DNA of 64,000 nucleotides from Alloalcanivorax balearicus MACL04 (lineage in GTDB: Bacteria > Pseudomonadota > Gammaproteobacteria > Pseudomonadales > Alcanivoracaceae). The notes under the pieces were generated by a model. That model searched no databases. It saw nothing but the letters and a program-made list of their open reading frames with translations, and was not told where the DNA came from. The stretch covers positions 56,188 to 120,187 of the forward strand of contig NZ_ARXS01000012.1 in NCBI RefSeq assembly GCF_025532145.1, given 5' to 3'. Positions within the stretch are counted from its first letter, which is position 1, and each line of letters begins with the position of its first letter. Positions 18,535-26,632 of the stretch are shown here, piece by piece. Made by a program: the position numbers and the translations under genes.

Positions 18535-20367
18535 TCAGTTTCCTTGAGCGGCGGTCGCCGCCGTACTTTTGTTGGTATCAGGCTTGCTGGTATTAGACTT
18601 ATCGGTATCAGAGTGGCCGCTATCCTGCATGGACAGGCAGGCGGCGCGAATCGCGCGCCGGTCGATCTTGTCGGTGGCGCCACGGGCCAACGGACCGTTC
18701 TGCCACCAGAACCGTTCCGGCACTTTGAAATGGGCAAGGTGTTCGGCGACGCAGGCCTTCAATTCCGCCTCGCCCACCGTGCTCTTCTGTTTCAACGCCG
18801 CCCCCTGTTTCAACACCACAATGGCACCGACGATCTCGCCCAGGCGCTCATCCGGTACCGAGAACACGCAGGCTTCGGCGACCTCGGGGTGCTGATACAA
18901 AGCGTCTTCCACTTCCAGGCAAGCGATGTTCTCGCCGCCGCGAATGATGATGTCCTTTTTGCGGTCGACGATATAGACCAGGCCGTCTTCATTGGCCCGG
19001 GCCATGTCACCGGTGTACAGCCAGCCATCACGCATGGCCGCGGCGGTGGCTTCCGGCTGGTCCAGATAACAACGCATGTTGGCGGCGCTGCGTACCAGCA
19101 ACTCACCCACCTCGCCCGGCGGCAGCGGCCGGTCCTGCTCATCGACGATGCGCATCTCCTGCAACGGCGGCGTCAGGCGGCCAGCCGCTTCCGGATTCTC
19201 CACATAGGGGTCACCGGAAATAATAATGCCGAGCGCGTTGGTCTCGGTCATGCCCCAGCCGGAAGCAATGCTGGCCGCGGGAAAGGCACTGGCCAAACGT
19301 CCCACCTGGGCGGCCGGACGTTTGGCGCCGCCACCGCCGATGAACTCCAGCGACGGCAACGGTTGGTCCAGACGCCGGGCGACCTCCATCAATTCCGCGG
19401 ACTGGGTCGGCACGCCGACGAAACGGGTCACCTGCTCGGCGTTAATGATGCGAATCGCCTCCTCGGGATCCCATTTGTACATCAGGTTCAGGGTGGCCCC
19501 GGCGGCCAGTCCCTGAATCAGATTCGAATTCAGGGCGGTGACATGGAACAGCGGCGTCACCACCAGGGAACAGGGCGGCCGCGTCGGCGCCGGCTGCTCC
19601 GGATTCATCAGCGCCGGCAGTAACCGCAACATGATCAATGAATAGACCGCCGAGACCAGCCCCCGGTGAGTCAGCACCACGCCTTTGGGACGGCCGGTGG
19701 AGCCCGACGAGTACAACACCGCGAAATCATCGTCAGTATCGATCGGCACCGTCGGCCAGGACGCCTCCGGCACCCGCGCCAACAGATCCGAATAGTTGTG
19801 TTCGCCCTCCACATCACGAACCGCGAACAGCGCCAGCCCCAAGCGTTGCGAGAACGGTTCGATACGCCGGTAACGGTCGTTGTCGGCGAACACCACCCGG
19901 GCGCCACAATCCTCCAGCGCGAACGCCAGTTCCTCACCGGACCACCAGGCGTTCATCGGCACCACCACCGCGCCAACGGCGGTGATCGCCAATAGCAACA
20001 ATGGAAATTCCGGATAGTTGCGCATGGCCAACGCCACCCGATCACCGGGCTGGACACCAAGCTCACTGAGGGCCCTGGCGAGCCGATTGACCTCGTTGAC
20101 CAGACGCGGGTAGTCCCAGCGTTCGTCGCCATAGACCAGCACATCGCGGTCGCCGTAAACCGCCTCCACCGATTGCAGCACTTCGCGCAAGTGCGCCGGC
20201 GCGTTGGCGAAAACCGGATACCGTTGTCCGCGAATGTCCGCTTCGGTAACAGCGAAACGTGGATCCGTGCTGGTGATATGATCCACCGCCTGCTCCAGAG
20301 TCAGCGCCGGCGTATCGGTAGCCGGAGCCCCCTGGGCGGCGGTCTGGTCATTGTCCCATCCTGACAT
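18535..20367 (-). CDS. AMP-dependent acyl-CoA synthetase/ligase
   Basis: A 610-residue ANL-family enzyme that activates a carboxylic acid to its CoA thioester via an acyl-adenylate. Motif A3 YSSGSTGRPKGVVLTHRG and A5 GWGMTETNALG are present, as are A7 LYTGDMARANEDGLVYIVDR and KKDIIIRGGENI. The C-terminus after about residue 575 is a Ser/Thr/Asp/Lys-rich tail without homology value. First gene of a five-gene minus-strand operon (ligase, hydratase, dehydrogenase, SDR, SDR). Its promoter region carries a CTGAC-N4-GTCAG palindrome 66 bases upstream of the start. Confidence 0.93.
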   Translation of the reverse strand: MSGWDNDQTAAQGAPATDTPALTLEQAVDHITSTDPRFAVTEADIRGQRYPVFANAPAHLREVLQSVEAVYGDRDVLVYGDERWDYPRLVNEVNRLARALSELGVQPGDRVALAMRNYPEFPLLLLAITAVGAVVVPMNAWWSGEELAFALEDCGARVVFADNDRYRRIEPFSQRLGLALFAVRDVEGEHNYSDLLARVPEASWPTVPIDTDDDFAVLYSSGSTGRPKGVVLTHRGLVSAVYSLIMLRLLPALMNPEQPAPTRPPCSLVVTPLFHVTALNSNLIQGLAAGATLNLMYKWDPEEAIRIINAEQVTRFVGVPTQSAELMEVARRLDQPLPSLEFIGGGGAKRPAAQVGRLASAFPAASIASGWGMTETNALGIIISGDPYVENPEAAGRLTPPLQEMRIVDEQDRPLPPGEVGELLVRSAANMRCYLDQPEATAAAMRDGWLYTGDMARANEDGLVYIVDRKKDIIIRGGENIACLEVEDALYQHPEVAEACVFSVPDERLGEIVGAIVVLKQGAALKQKSTVGEAELKACVAEHLAHFKVPERFWWQNGPLARGATDKIDRRAIRAACLSMQDSGHSDTDKSNTSKPDTNKSTAATAAQGN

Positions 20368-20432
20368 TTTGTTGTTCTCTCTCTGCTCTCCCGGAGGGGC
20401 CCGTCCGCATCCCGCGGCCCGAAGGTCGCGGG

Positions 20433-20446
20433 CTGACGTTTGTCAG
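20433..20446. promoter_or_regulatory. Palindromic operator CTGAC-N4-GTCAG, copy 1
   Basis: CTGACGTTTGTCAG lies 66 bases upstream of the acyl-CoA ligase start. It is the exact reverse complement of copy 2 at 20556-20569 in the same 318-base divergent region, which contains no gene. A third copy lies before the TAXI-TRAP genes. Probable binding site of a TetR-type repressor; which one is not shown. Confidence 0.8.
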
Positions 20447-20555
20447 GGAAACGCTACGGCGGATCCGAAGGTGATGTCAAGCGTGACCCTTACACCCCGA
20501 CGAAGAATCATCCGAATGCATTGACCCGGGCGCCGTCCGTTCCTAGTATCTCATC

Positions 20556-20569
20556 CTGACAAACGTCAG
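20556..20569. promoter_or_regulatory. Palindromic operator CTGAC-N4-GTCAG, copy 2
   Basis: CTGACAAACGTCAG lies 117 bases before the start of the phosphotransferase-family gene. It mirrors copy 1, so each of the two divergent promoters seems to have its own site. Confidence 0.8.
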
Positions 20570-20685
20570 CCGTGCATGCCCAACCGGCGACACGGTGCCG
20601 TTTGGTATCGAGAAACAGGCGTTCAATCCCGATCGCCGTTCGATGCCTTATCGATTCAAAGGCTCCCTATTGGAAGGAAAGGGAT

Positions 20686-21765
20686 ATGAATAACAACGCC
20701 ACCACCGCGGGCCCGCAGCTGGTCGCGCCCCTGCCCGCCCACCGCATCGACGCCGAGGCGCTGGCGCACTGGCTGCGCGATGCCTTGCCGGAGGCCGCCC
20801 AGGGCCTGACTGTCGAACAATTCCAGGGCGGCATGTCCAACCCGACTTACCTGATCACCAGTGCCAGCGGCAAACGCTACGTATTGCGCAAGAAGCCCCC
20901 CGGCAAACTGCTGCCCAAGGCCCACGCGGTGGACCGCGAGCACGCGGTAATGCATGCGCTGGCCGATACCGGGGTGCCGGTGCCGCACATGCTGGCCTAC
21001 TGCGAGGATCCCGAAGTGATCGGCGCCGAGTTCTTCGTCATGGAGTTCGTGGAAGGGCGCATCATTCCGCCGCCCTCCATGGACCCGGTGGCCCGGGAAG
21101 AGCGCCCGGCCATTGCTCATGCCCTGATCGATACACTCGCGCAGCTGCACAGCGTGGACTGGAAAGCCGCCGGCCTTGAGCGCTTCGGGCGGCCGGAAGG
21201 GTATCTCAAACGTCAGACCGCGCGCTGGGCGGGACAGTACGAAGGCGCCAAGGAGGCGCTGCCGGCGGACTTCGACTATTCACAGATGGACTGGCTGCGG
21301 GACTGGCTGCTGGAACATACCGATGTGAGCAACGAGACCGCCATCGTGCACGGCGATTTCCGTCTCGGAAACATGATCCTGCACCCTGAAGAGTCACGCG
21401 TGATCGCGGTGTTGGACTGGGAATTGTCCACACTGGGCCACCCGTTGGCGGACCTCGCCTATCTGTGCATGCCATATCACACCTCAGGCAGCGAACCCGA
21501 TGCCAGGGACCTGCTTGAAGCCGGTCTGCCGCCGGAACAACAATTGCTGGACCGCTATTGCGAACGCACCGGGCGGGACGGTATTCCGGAATGGCCGATT
21601 TTCATGGCGTTTTCCTGCTTCCGCAGCGCCGCTATCATCCAGGGGGTGGCGGCCCGCGCAGCCCAGGGCAACGTCAGCAGCGCCAGCGCCGATCCGATCC
21701 GGGATGGCGCCCGTGCCCGCCGGGTCGCGGAAGTCGGCGCCCGGATAGCACGCTCGCTCGGCTGA
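20686..21765 (+). CDS. Phosphotransferase family (APH-fold) protein
   Basis: A 359-residue kinase-like protein of the aminoglycoside-phosphotransferase fold, of the type fused or adjacent to acyl-CoA dehydrogenases (ACAD10/11-like). The N-lobe has QGGMSNPTYLIT and the lysine in YVLRKKPPG. The Brenner motif HGDFRLGNMILH carries the catalytic Asp and Asn, and VLDWELSTLGHPLADLAY carries the metal-binding Asp. ATG 20686 has AAGGAAAGG just upstream. It is divergent from the acyl-CoA operon. Homologues of this group are thought to phosphorylate hydroxyacyl substrates; antibiotic resistance is not implied. Confidence 0.88.
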   Translation: MNNNATTAGPQLVAPLPAHRIDAEALAHWLRDALPEAAQGLTVEQFQGGMSNPTYLITSASGKRYVLRKKPPGKLLPKAHAVDREHAVMHALADTGVPVPHMLAYCEDPEVIGAEFFVMEFVEGRIIPPPSMDPVAREERPAIAHALIDTLAQLHSVDWKAAGLERFGRPEGYLKRQTARWAGQYEGAKEALPADFDYSQMDWLRDWLLEHTDVSNETAIVHGDFRLGNMILHPEESRVIAVLDWELSTLGHPLADLAYLCMPYHTSGSEPDARDLLEAGLPPEQQLLDRYCERTGRDGIPEWPIFMAFSCFRSAAIIQGVAARAAQGNVSSASADPIRDGARARRVAEVGARIARSLG

Positions 21766-21868
21766 TTCGGTAACCAACCATCGCGTTCCGTGGACCAACT
21801 CGCTGGCACGCACCACGCCACCCCCAAGGCCCGCTTAGCGGCCTTGGGGGGAAGACGTCAGAGCAACC

Positions 21869-22080
21869 ACGTCATGCCGGACTTGATCCGGCATCTCCCG
21901 CTATATCTCCATCTCCCTGTCTCCCGCCGCCTTCTTCTCCGGAAAGCCCATTGCCCTCCAGAGGGAGATCCCGGGTCACACAACGGTGCTTAGAGCACCG
22001 TTTGGACGCCCCGAAGGGCGCCCCGGAGGGGGAGTTCAATGGCCTTAAGCCATTGAACTCTCCACCCCGGGATGACGGGT
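21869..22080. repeat. Palindromic repeat element (family 2), second copy
   Basis: Starts with the palindrome ATGCCGGACTTGATCCGGCAT and contains CCCTCCAGAGGGAGATCCC, then a perfect stem around GGAGTTCAATGGC/GCCATTGAACTC, and ends with CCCGGGATGACG. The first two blocks and the end match the element at 8272-8388 in reverse orientation. No gene was found in the 693-base gap 21766-22458; apart from this repeat it holds the operator at 22243. Confidence 0.75.
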
Positions 22081-22242
22081 GGTTTGAAAGGCGTGTCACC
22101 CTCCGGGCTGTCGCTGCCGCGACGTCAAAAATCGCTCCCGGCGATTTTTTAAAACAGGTAAACATAGTCGACCTTCTTTTTAGTAGGTTTTTAATAAAAG
22201 GTCGCTTTTATCGCTTGAAATTCCGATTATCGGCGGTTTAAC

Positions 22243-22256
22243 CTGACATACGTCAG
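22243..22256. promoter_or_regulatory. Palindromic operator CTGAC-N4-GTCAG, copy 3
   Basis: CTGACATACGTCAG lies 202 bases before the start of the TAXI solute-binding protein gene. It shares all ten arm bases with the two copies between the acyl-CoA ligase and phosphotransferase genes, linking uptake and catabolism in one putative regulon. Confidence 0.78.
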
Positions 22257-22458
22257 GCGGACAACCCGAACCAGAGTCCGCGTAAAAAAAGCCCTTTTAA
22301 AACAAGGTATTCATAGGAGCACACAGCCCTGGCAAACAACCGGCGACAGTTACCTCGGGAGAGCTTTCACAACCAGCCGGCCGCCATATACAAATAGCTC
22401 AATAAAATGCACTCAATCATTAAAAAGTGAACTATTAGAGAACAATAAGGAGTCACCG

Positions 22459-23655
22459 ATGAAACATCGTACCCTGAGCAGGGTGCTCGCCCCTGCCCTG
22501 TCCACCGCCCTGTTGATATCCGGCGCTGCTTTCGCCGCCGAAGGCAGCGATTTCGAATGGCCCCGGCTGCTGGTGATCGGCACGGCGGGCACCTCTTCCG
22601 CCAGCTTCGCCTCCACCAATGGCTGGACCCCGATCCTGCAGAAGCAAACCGGCACCGTCGTTCGCGCCGTACCGGAAGATAACGAGTCCATGCGTTATCG
22701 CCGGCTCACCGACCGGCGGGATATCGCCATCAGTTCCGTGTCCGCCGCCGAAATGCGTTTTCAGATCGAAGGCATTGGCGGCTACGCGACCACCAAACCA
22801 GTGCCACAACGGGTCCTCTGGCACCATAACGATACCCCTTGGGGTTACGTGGTCGCGGGCGACTCCGAACTGAAATCCTTGCAGGATCTCAAGAAAGGCG
22901 GTTATCGCGTGGCCAAGGGGATGTTCTCGCCACCGATGATCGCCGCCGTGACCGGTGCCCTGCCCGCCTTCATCGGACTCTCCGAGGAAGAAGCGGAAAA
23001 GACCATCAAATACGTGCCGGCCAGCAGCTACGCGGAAAACTGCCGTTCCGTCGTGGAAGGCAAGGCGGATGTGGCGTACTGCGCCCCGGTCAGTTCCGTG
23101 TTGTCGGAAATGGAAGGTGCGCCCGGTGGCATCCGCTGGCTGCCCTTGAACCAGGATAACCAGGAAGGCTGGGACGGTTATCTGCAACATCGGCCCATGC
23201 TGATCCCCACCAAGATCGAACTGGGTGTCTCCACCGCCCGCGGCGTGGACGGTGCCACCTCCAACTTCGTCTACTCGGTGCCGGCGGACACGGATGAAGA
23301 CTTCGCTTACCACATGGCCAAATGGTTCCATGAATCCTACGACGCTTATAAGGGTTCCCACCCCATGGCCGCGCGTATGTCCCTGGAGCAGTTCCGCGCC
23401 TATCTGGACCGCACCCCCTTGCCAATACATGAAGGCACGGTGAAATACCTGCGTGAAATTGGCGCCTGGACCGAACAGGACGACGCCTGGAACGAGGCCG
23501 CTAAAACTAAAATGGATCAGTGGGTCAAGGCGCGCCAGGCGGCGATGGAAGAAGCCGCCAAGGCCGGTGTGAAAGCCGACTTCCAGAACCAGGCTTTCCT
23601 CGACATCCTGGACAAACACACCCAGGGCCTCGAAGGCTTCCGTTCCCGTCTGTAA
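22459..23655 (+). CDS. TAXI family TRAP transporter solute-binding protein
   Basis: A 398-residue periplasmic receptor of the TAXI subgroup of TRAP transporters. Signal peptide residues 1-26 (LLISGAAFAAE cleavage region), then LLVIGTAGTSSASFASTNGW near the N-terminus, the TAXI-type opening in place of the usual DctP fold start. Substrates of the group include organic acids such as glutamate and 2-oxoglutarate; here an acid that the acyl-CoA ligase can activate is plausible. A strong ribosome site AAGGAG is 7 bases before the ATG. Followed 81 bases later by its permease gene. Confidence 0.92.
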   Translation: MKHRTLSRVLAPALSTALLISGAAFAAEGSDFEWPRLLVIGTAGTSSASFASTNGWTPILQKQTGTVVRAVPEDNESMRYRRLTDRRDIAISSVSAAEMRFQIEGIGGYATTKPVPQRVLWHHNDTPWGYVVAGDSELKSLQDLKKGGYRVAKGMFSPPMIAAVTGALPAFIGLSEEEAEKTIKYVPASSYAENCRSVVEGKADVAYCAPVSSVLSEMEGAPGGIRWLPLNQDNQEGWDGYLQHRPMLIPTKIELGVSTARGVDGATSNFVYSVPADTDEDFAYHMAKWFHESYDAYKGSHPMAARMSLEQFRAYLDRTPLPIHEGTVKYLREIGAWTEQDDAWNEAAKTKMDQWVKARQAAMEEAAKAGVKADFQNQAFLDILDKHTQGLEGFRSRL

Positions 23656-23736
23656 TGCTGCCCCGGCGTCGCGGCGATCCTTCGCCCGGCGCCGGACCGG
23701 CCATTTCCGTCCATTTCCTTACGCGAGCCGCACCTC

Positions 23737-25662
23737 ATGAATCAGACCACTTCCCCACCGGAAGACGCCACTCCGCCCTCCGAGGCCACGCGCCTCGGCG
23801 ATTTGTATTCCTGGCAAAGTCTGTTGTTCGTACTGCTTGTCGTCGGTGGCCTGGCCATCGGCCTGGTGTACATCTTCGGTATCACCTGGAATGGCGAGCG
23901 CCTGCTGGAAGGCCAGTACTACTGGTTGTTCATCGGCCTGTTCGTCGCCGCCGCCTTCATCGCCCTGCCCGCCCGGCGTGGGCAAAACAAGGTCCCGTTC
24001 TATGATCTGATCGCCGCCGCCGTGGCACTGGGTATCAGCGTGTTCTTTTCCACCCACGCCTGGGACATGGTGCAGTCCGGCTGGAATCACATACCGATGG
24101 GCACGGTAATGTGGCTGTTGATGCTGGAAGTAGCCCGGCGCAGTGGTGGCCTGCCGTTCCTGCTGGTGGTGGTGTTGCTGGGATCGTATCCATTGATCGC
24201 CGACCGGCTTCCCGGTCTGCTGATGGGCATTCCCTACGATTTTGATCGCATGATCGAGGCCCACATCTTCCGTGCCGAAGGCATGATGGGCATCACCACC
24301 AAGATCGTGGCGGAAATCATTCTCGGTTTCCTGGTGTTCGCCGGTGTGCTCATCGCCACTGGTGGTGGCGCTTTCTTTATCGATCTGGCCAACTCGGGTT
24401 TTGGCCGCTACCGTGGCGGACCGGCCAAGGTGTCCGTGGTCGCCAGCGCCTTCTTTGGCAGCCTCTCCGGCTCCATCTTCTCCAACATCGCCGGCACCGG
24501 ATCGATCACCATCCCGACCATGAAAAAGGTCGGTTATCCCGCCCACTATGCCGGCGCCATCGAAGCCTGCGCGTCCACTGGCGGCGTGCTCATGCCTCCG
24601 GTCATGGGGGCCATCGCTTTCGTCATGGCAATCACCATCGGCGTGGACTACGCCACCGTCATGGTGGCGGCGATCATTCCCTCTCTGCTGTTCTATTTCG
24701 GCCTGCTGTTACAGGTGGACGCCTATGCCGCCCGGACCGGTCTGAAAGGCGTACCCCGCGAGCAATTGCCATCGGCCCGGGACGTGCTGAAACGGGGCTG
24801 GCCGTTTATTTCGGTACTGGTGTTTCTGATCTGGGGCCTGCTTTACATGCGTTGGGAATACTATGCGCCCTGGTACGCCTGCGTACTCATGGTGGCGCTC
24901 TCCTTCTTGCAGAAGGAAACCCGCATGACCCCCAGGCGGCTGTATGAAACCCTGAGGCAGATTGGCGTACTGGTGACGCAAACCGCCGCCATCATTCTGC
25001 CGATCGCCTTCGTGGTCAGCGCGCTCACCATCACCGGCGTCACCGGCGCTCTCACCTCGGGCCTGGTCAGTCTCGGTGGCGGCAATATTTTTCTGATTAT
25101 TTTCTTTGGCGTCCTGGCCTGCTTCGTCATGGGCATGGCTGGCCTGGCCATCGTTGCCTATATCTTCCTGGCGGTGACGCTGGCGCCGGCAATCATCGAC
25201 GTCGGCGGCCTCAACACCATCGCGGTGCACTTCTTCATTGTCTACTACGCCATGCTGTCGGTGATCACACCGCCGGTGGGCGCCGCCGCGTTCCTGGCCG
25301 CCACCATCGCCGGTGGGAAGCCGATGCAAACCTCCTTCACCGCCATGCGCCTGGGCGTGGTGATCTACTTCGTGCCTCTGTTTTTCCTGTTTCAGCCGGC
25401 ACTGGTCTTGCAGGGCGATCTGACGCCGCTGATCTACGTGCTGCCTTCGATCATCATCGGCATCATGCTGATTTCCGGCGGCCTGGAAGGCTATCTGCTG
25501 GGCGCCGGTCGGGTACGTCCCTGGCTGCGTCTTCCGTTGATCGCGGCGGGTTTCGCCTTCAGCTTTCCGGGACTGATGACCACCATTATCGGTGGCCTCG
25601 CCTCGGCGGTGCTGGTGGCACTGGTCTGGAACGATAACCGCCGACTGGCACAGACCGCGTAA
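23737..25662 (+). CDS. TRAP transporter permease, fused small and large subunits
   Basis: A 641-residue inner-membrane protein with a 4-TM DctQ-like part at the N-terminus (to about residue 150) fused to a 12-TM DctM-like part, as is normal in TAXI systems. Typical DctM sequences are GSLSGSIFSNIAGTGSITIP and EACASTGGVLMPPVMGA, and later ITPPVGAAAFLAA. It uses sodium or proton gradients with the upstream binding protein. The ATG at 23737 has only a weak ribosome site. A perfect hairpin follows the stop. Confidence 0.93.
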   Translation: MNQTTSPPEDATPPSEATRLGDLYSWQSLLFVLLVVGGLAIGLVYIFGITWNGERLLEGQYYWLFIGLFVAAAFIALPARRGQNKVPFYDLIAAAVALGISVFFSTHAWDMVQSGWNHIPMGTVMWLLMLEVARRSGGLPFLLVVVLLGSYPLIADRLPGLLMGIPYDFDRMIEAHIFRAEGMMGITTKIVAEIILGFLVFAGVLIATGGGAFFIDLANSGFGRYRGGPAKVSVVASAFFGSLSGSIFSNIAGTGSITIPTMKKVGYPAHYAGAIEACASTGGVLMPPVMGAIAFVMAITIGVDYATVMVAAIIPSLLFYFGLLLQVDAYAARTGLKGVPREQLPSARDVLKRGWPFISVLVFLIWGLLYMRWEYYAPWYACVLMVALSFLQKETRMTPRRLYETLRQIGVLVTQTAAIILPIAFVVSALTITGVTGALTSGLVSLGGGNIFLIIFFGVLACFVMGMAGLAIVAYIFLAVTLAPAIIDVGGLNTIAVHFFIVYYAMLSVITPPVGAAAFLAATIAGGKPMQTSFTAMRLGVVIYFVPLFFLFQPALVLQGDLTPLIYVLPSIIIGIMLISGGLEGYLLGAGRVRPWLRLPLIAAGFAFSFPGLMTTIIGGLASAVLVALVWNDNRRLAQTA

Positions 25663-25683
25663 TCCACCACAGCCAGAACCAAA

Positions 25684-25711
25684 GTGCCCGCGGCGTTCTT
25701 GCCGCGGGCAC
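25684..25711 (+). terminator. GC-rich hairpin after TRAP permease
   Basis: GTGCCCGCGGC-GTTCTT-GCCGCGGGCAC forms a perfect 11-base stem 22 bases after the permease stop. There is no T run after it, so it is either a weak terminator or an RNA-stabilising 3' structure. Confidence 0.55.
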
Positions 25712-25731
25712 GGAAGGAGCTACGCACGCCA

Positions 25732-25814
25732 TTCGCCAGCAGGCTGGCTCCCACAGATCATGCTACGAAGCCGCTGTGGGAGCTTGTCCGGGCGGCGGGC
25801 CGCTGCAAGCGAAT
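25732..25814. repeat. REP-like palindromic repeat (family 1), copy A
   Basis: Carries GCTACGAAGCCGCTGTGGG and CTGCAAGCGAAT, the arms of the repeat family also seen at 30735, 34786, 40205, 47056 and 60606. The inner part GTCCGGGCGGCGGGCCG is shared only with the copy at 47056. It lies between the convergent TRAP permease and TetR genes. Confidence 0.8.
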
Positions 25815-25838
25815 GTGCTGCGTTGATTGGTGTCAGCG

Positions 25839-26543
25839 TCAGGCGCTGTCCTTGCCAGACGGATTGCCCGCCGGATTCTCCCGCGCCAACTGATCCAGCA
25901 TGGCCGCCACCCCCGCGGACACCGTGCGCAGGATGACCTCATCATCCACGTCCTTGTTAAGCCAGTCCCGCATCGGTGCGAAAGCACCGAGAAAAATAAT
26001 CAGATTGGCCAGCACTTCCGCGCGAGGGTCCTCCTCGGACAAATGTGCCCGTTGACGCAGACGCGCCGCCAGCCCTTCAATTACCGCCCGGTCACGAGCA
26101 CGCATGGCGCGCCGATCATCCTCCTGTAGATACGGCACCGAACGGTAGATCAGCAGAGTGCCCCGGCGCTTCTTGGTCCAGGTGTCGTGCAGATAGTCCG
26201 CCACCGTGTCCGCGAACGGCGTGTCGCCGACATGATCCAGACGTTCGGCCAGCGTCGGCACATCCGGACGAAACCAAAGCTTGTTCAACAAACGCCGCAG
26301 AATGTCGTTTTTATTGGCGATGTAATCGTAAATACTGGCCTGGTTGACACCGGAGCGGGCACAGATATCGCGAATCGTGGTGGAAGCGAAGCCCTTCTCC
26401 AGAAACAGCTCCAGAGCGGCATCGCAAATTTGATTGCGGCGCGTCTCAATCAGTGTCGTATCCTGAACGCCATCAACCACGGCTTCCGCCAACTGCTCGC
26501 CGTTCGAGGTCTGCTTCGCGCCTCGTTTTTTATCCGTTGACAA
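25839..26543 (-). CDS. TetR/AcrR family regulator (TRAP/acyl-CoA locus)
   Basis: A 234-residue repressor. The HTH (about residues 36-82) contains NQICDAALELFLEKGF and TTIRDICARSGVNQASIYDYIANKN, and a helical C-terminal effector domain follows. TTG 26543 is proposed as start because GGAGA lies upstream and earlier codons read as non-conserved sequence; the next in-frame starts are also possible. It sits between the TRAP permease and the aldehyde dehydrogenase and is the best local candidate to bind the CTGAC-N4-GTCAG sites, although none lies in front of its own gene. Confidence 0.85.
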   Translation of the reverse strand: MSTDKKRGAKQTSNGEQLAEAVVDGVQDTTLIETRRNQICDAALELFLEKGFASTTIRDICARSGVNQASIYDYIANKNDILRRLLNKLWFRPDVPTLAERLDHVGDTPFADTVADYLHDTWTKKRRGTLLIYRSVPYLQEDDRRAMRARDRAVIEGLAARLRQRAHLSEEDPRAEVLANLIIFLGAFAPMRDWLNKDVDDEVILRTVSAGVAAMLDQLARENPAGNPSGKDSA

Positions 26544-26632
26544 GCGTTTTCTCCAAAAGAAATGAGGGTTTTTCGAGGTTAGCACAGCGCCCCGGGAGGC
26601 GGAAGAAAAGTGGCGGGCAAGCCGCCACGCCC

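Noticed and set aside
20686..21765. Aminoglycoside resistance kinase
   Set aside because: It belongs to the acyl-CoA-linked APH group by motif and by its ACAD-containing neighbourhood.
22453..23619. 388-codon frame antisense to the TAXI binding protein
   Set aside because: The sense frame has a signal peptide, ribosome site and family match.
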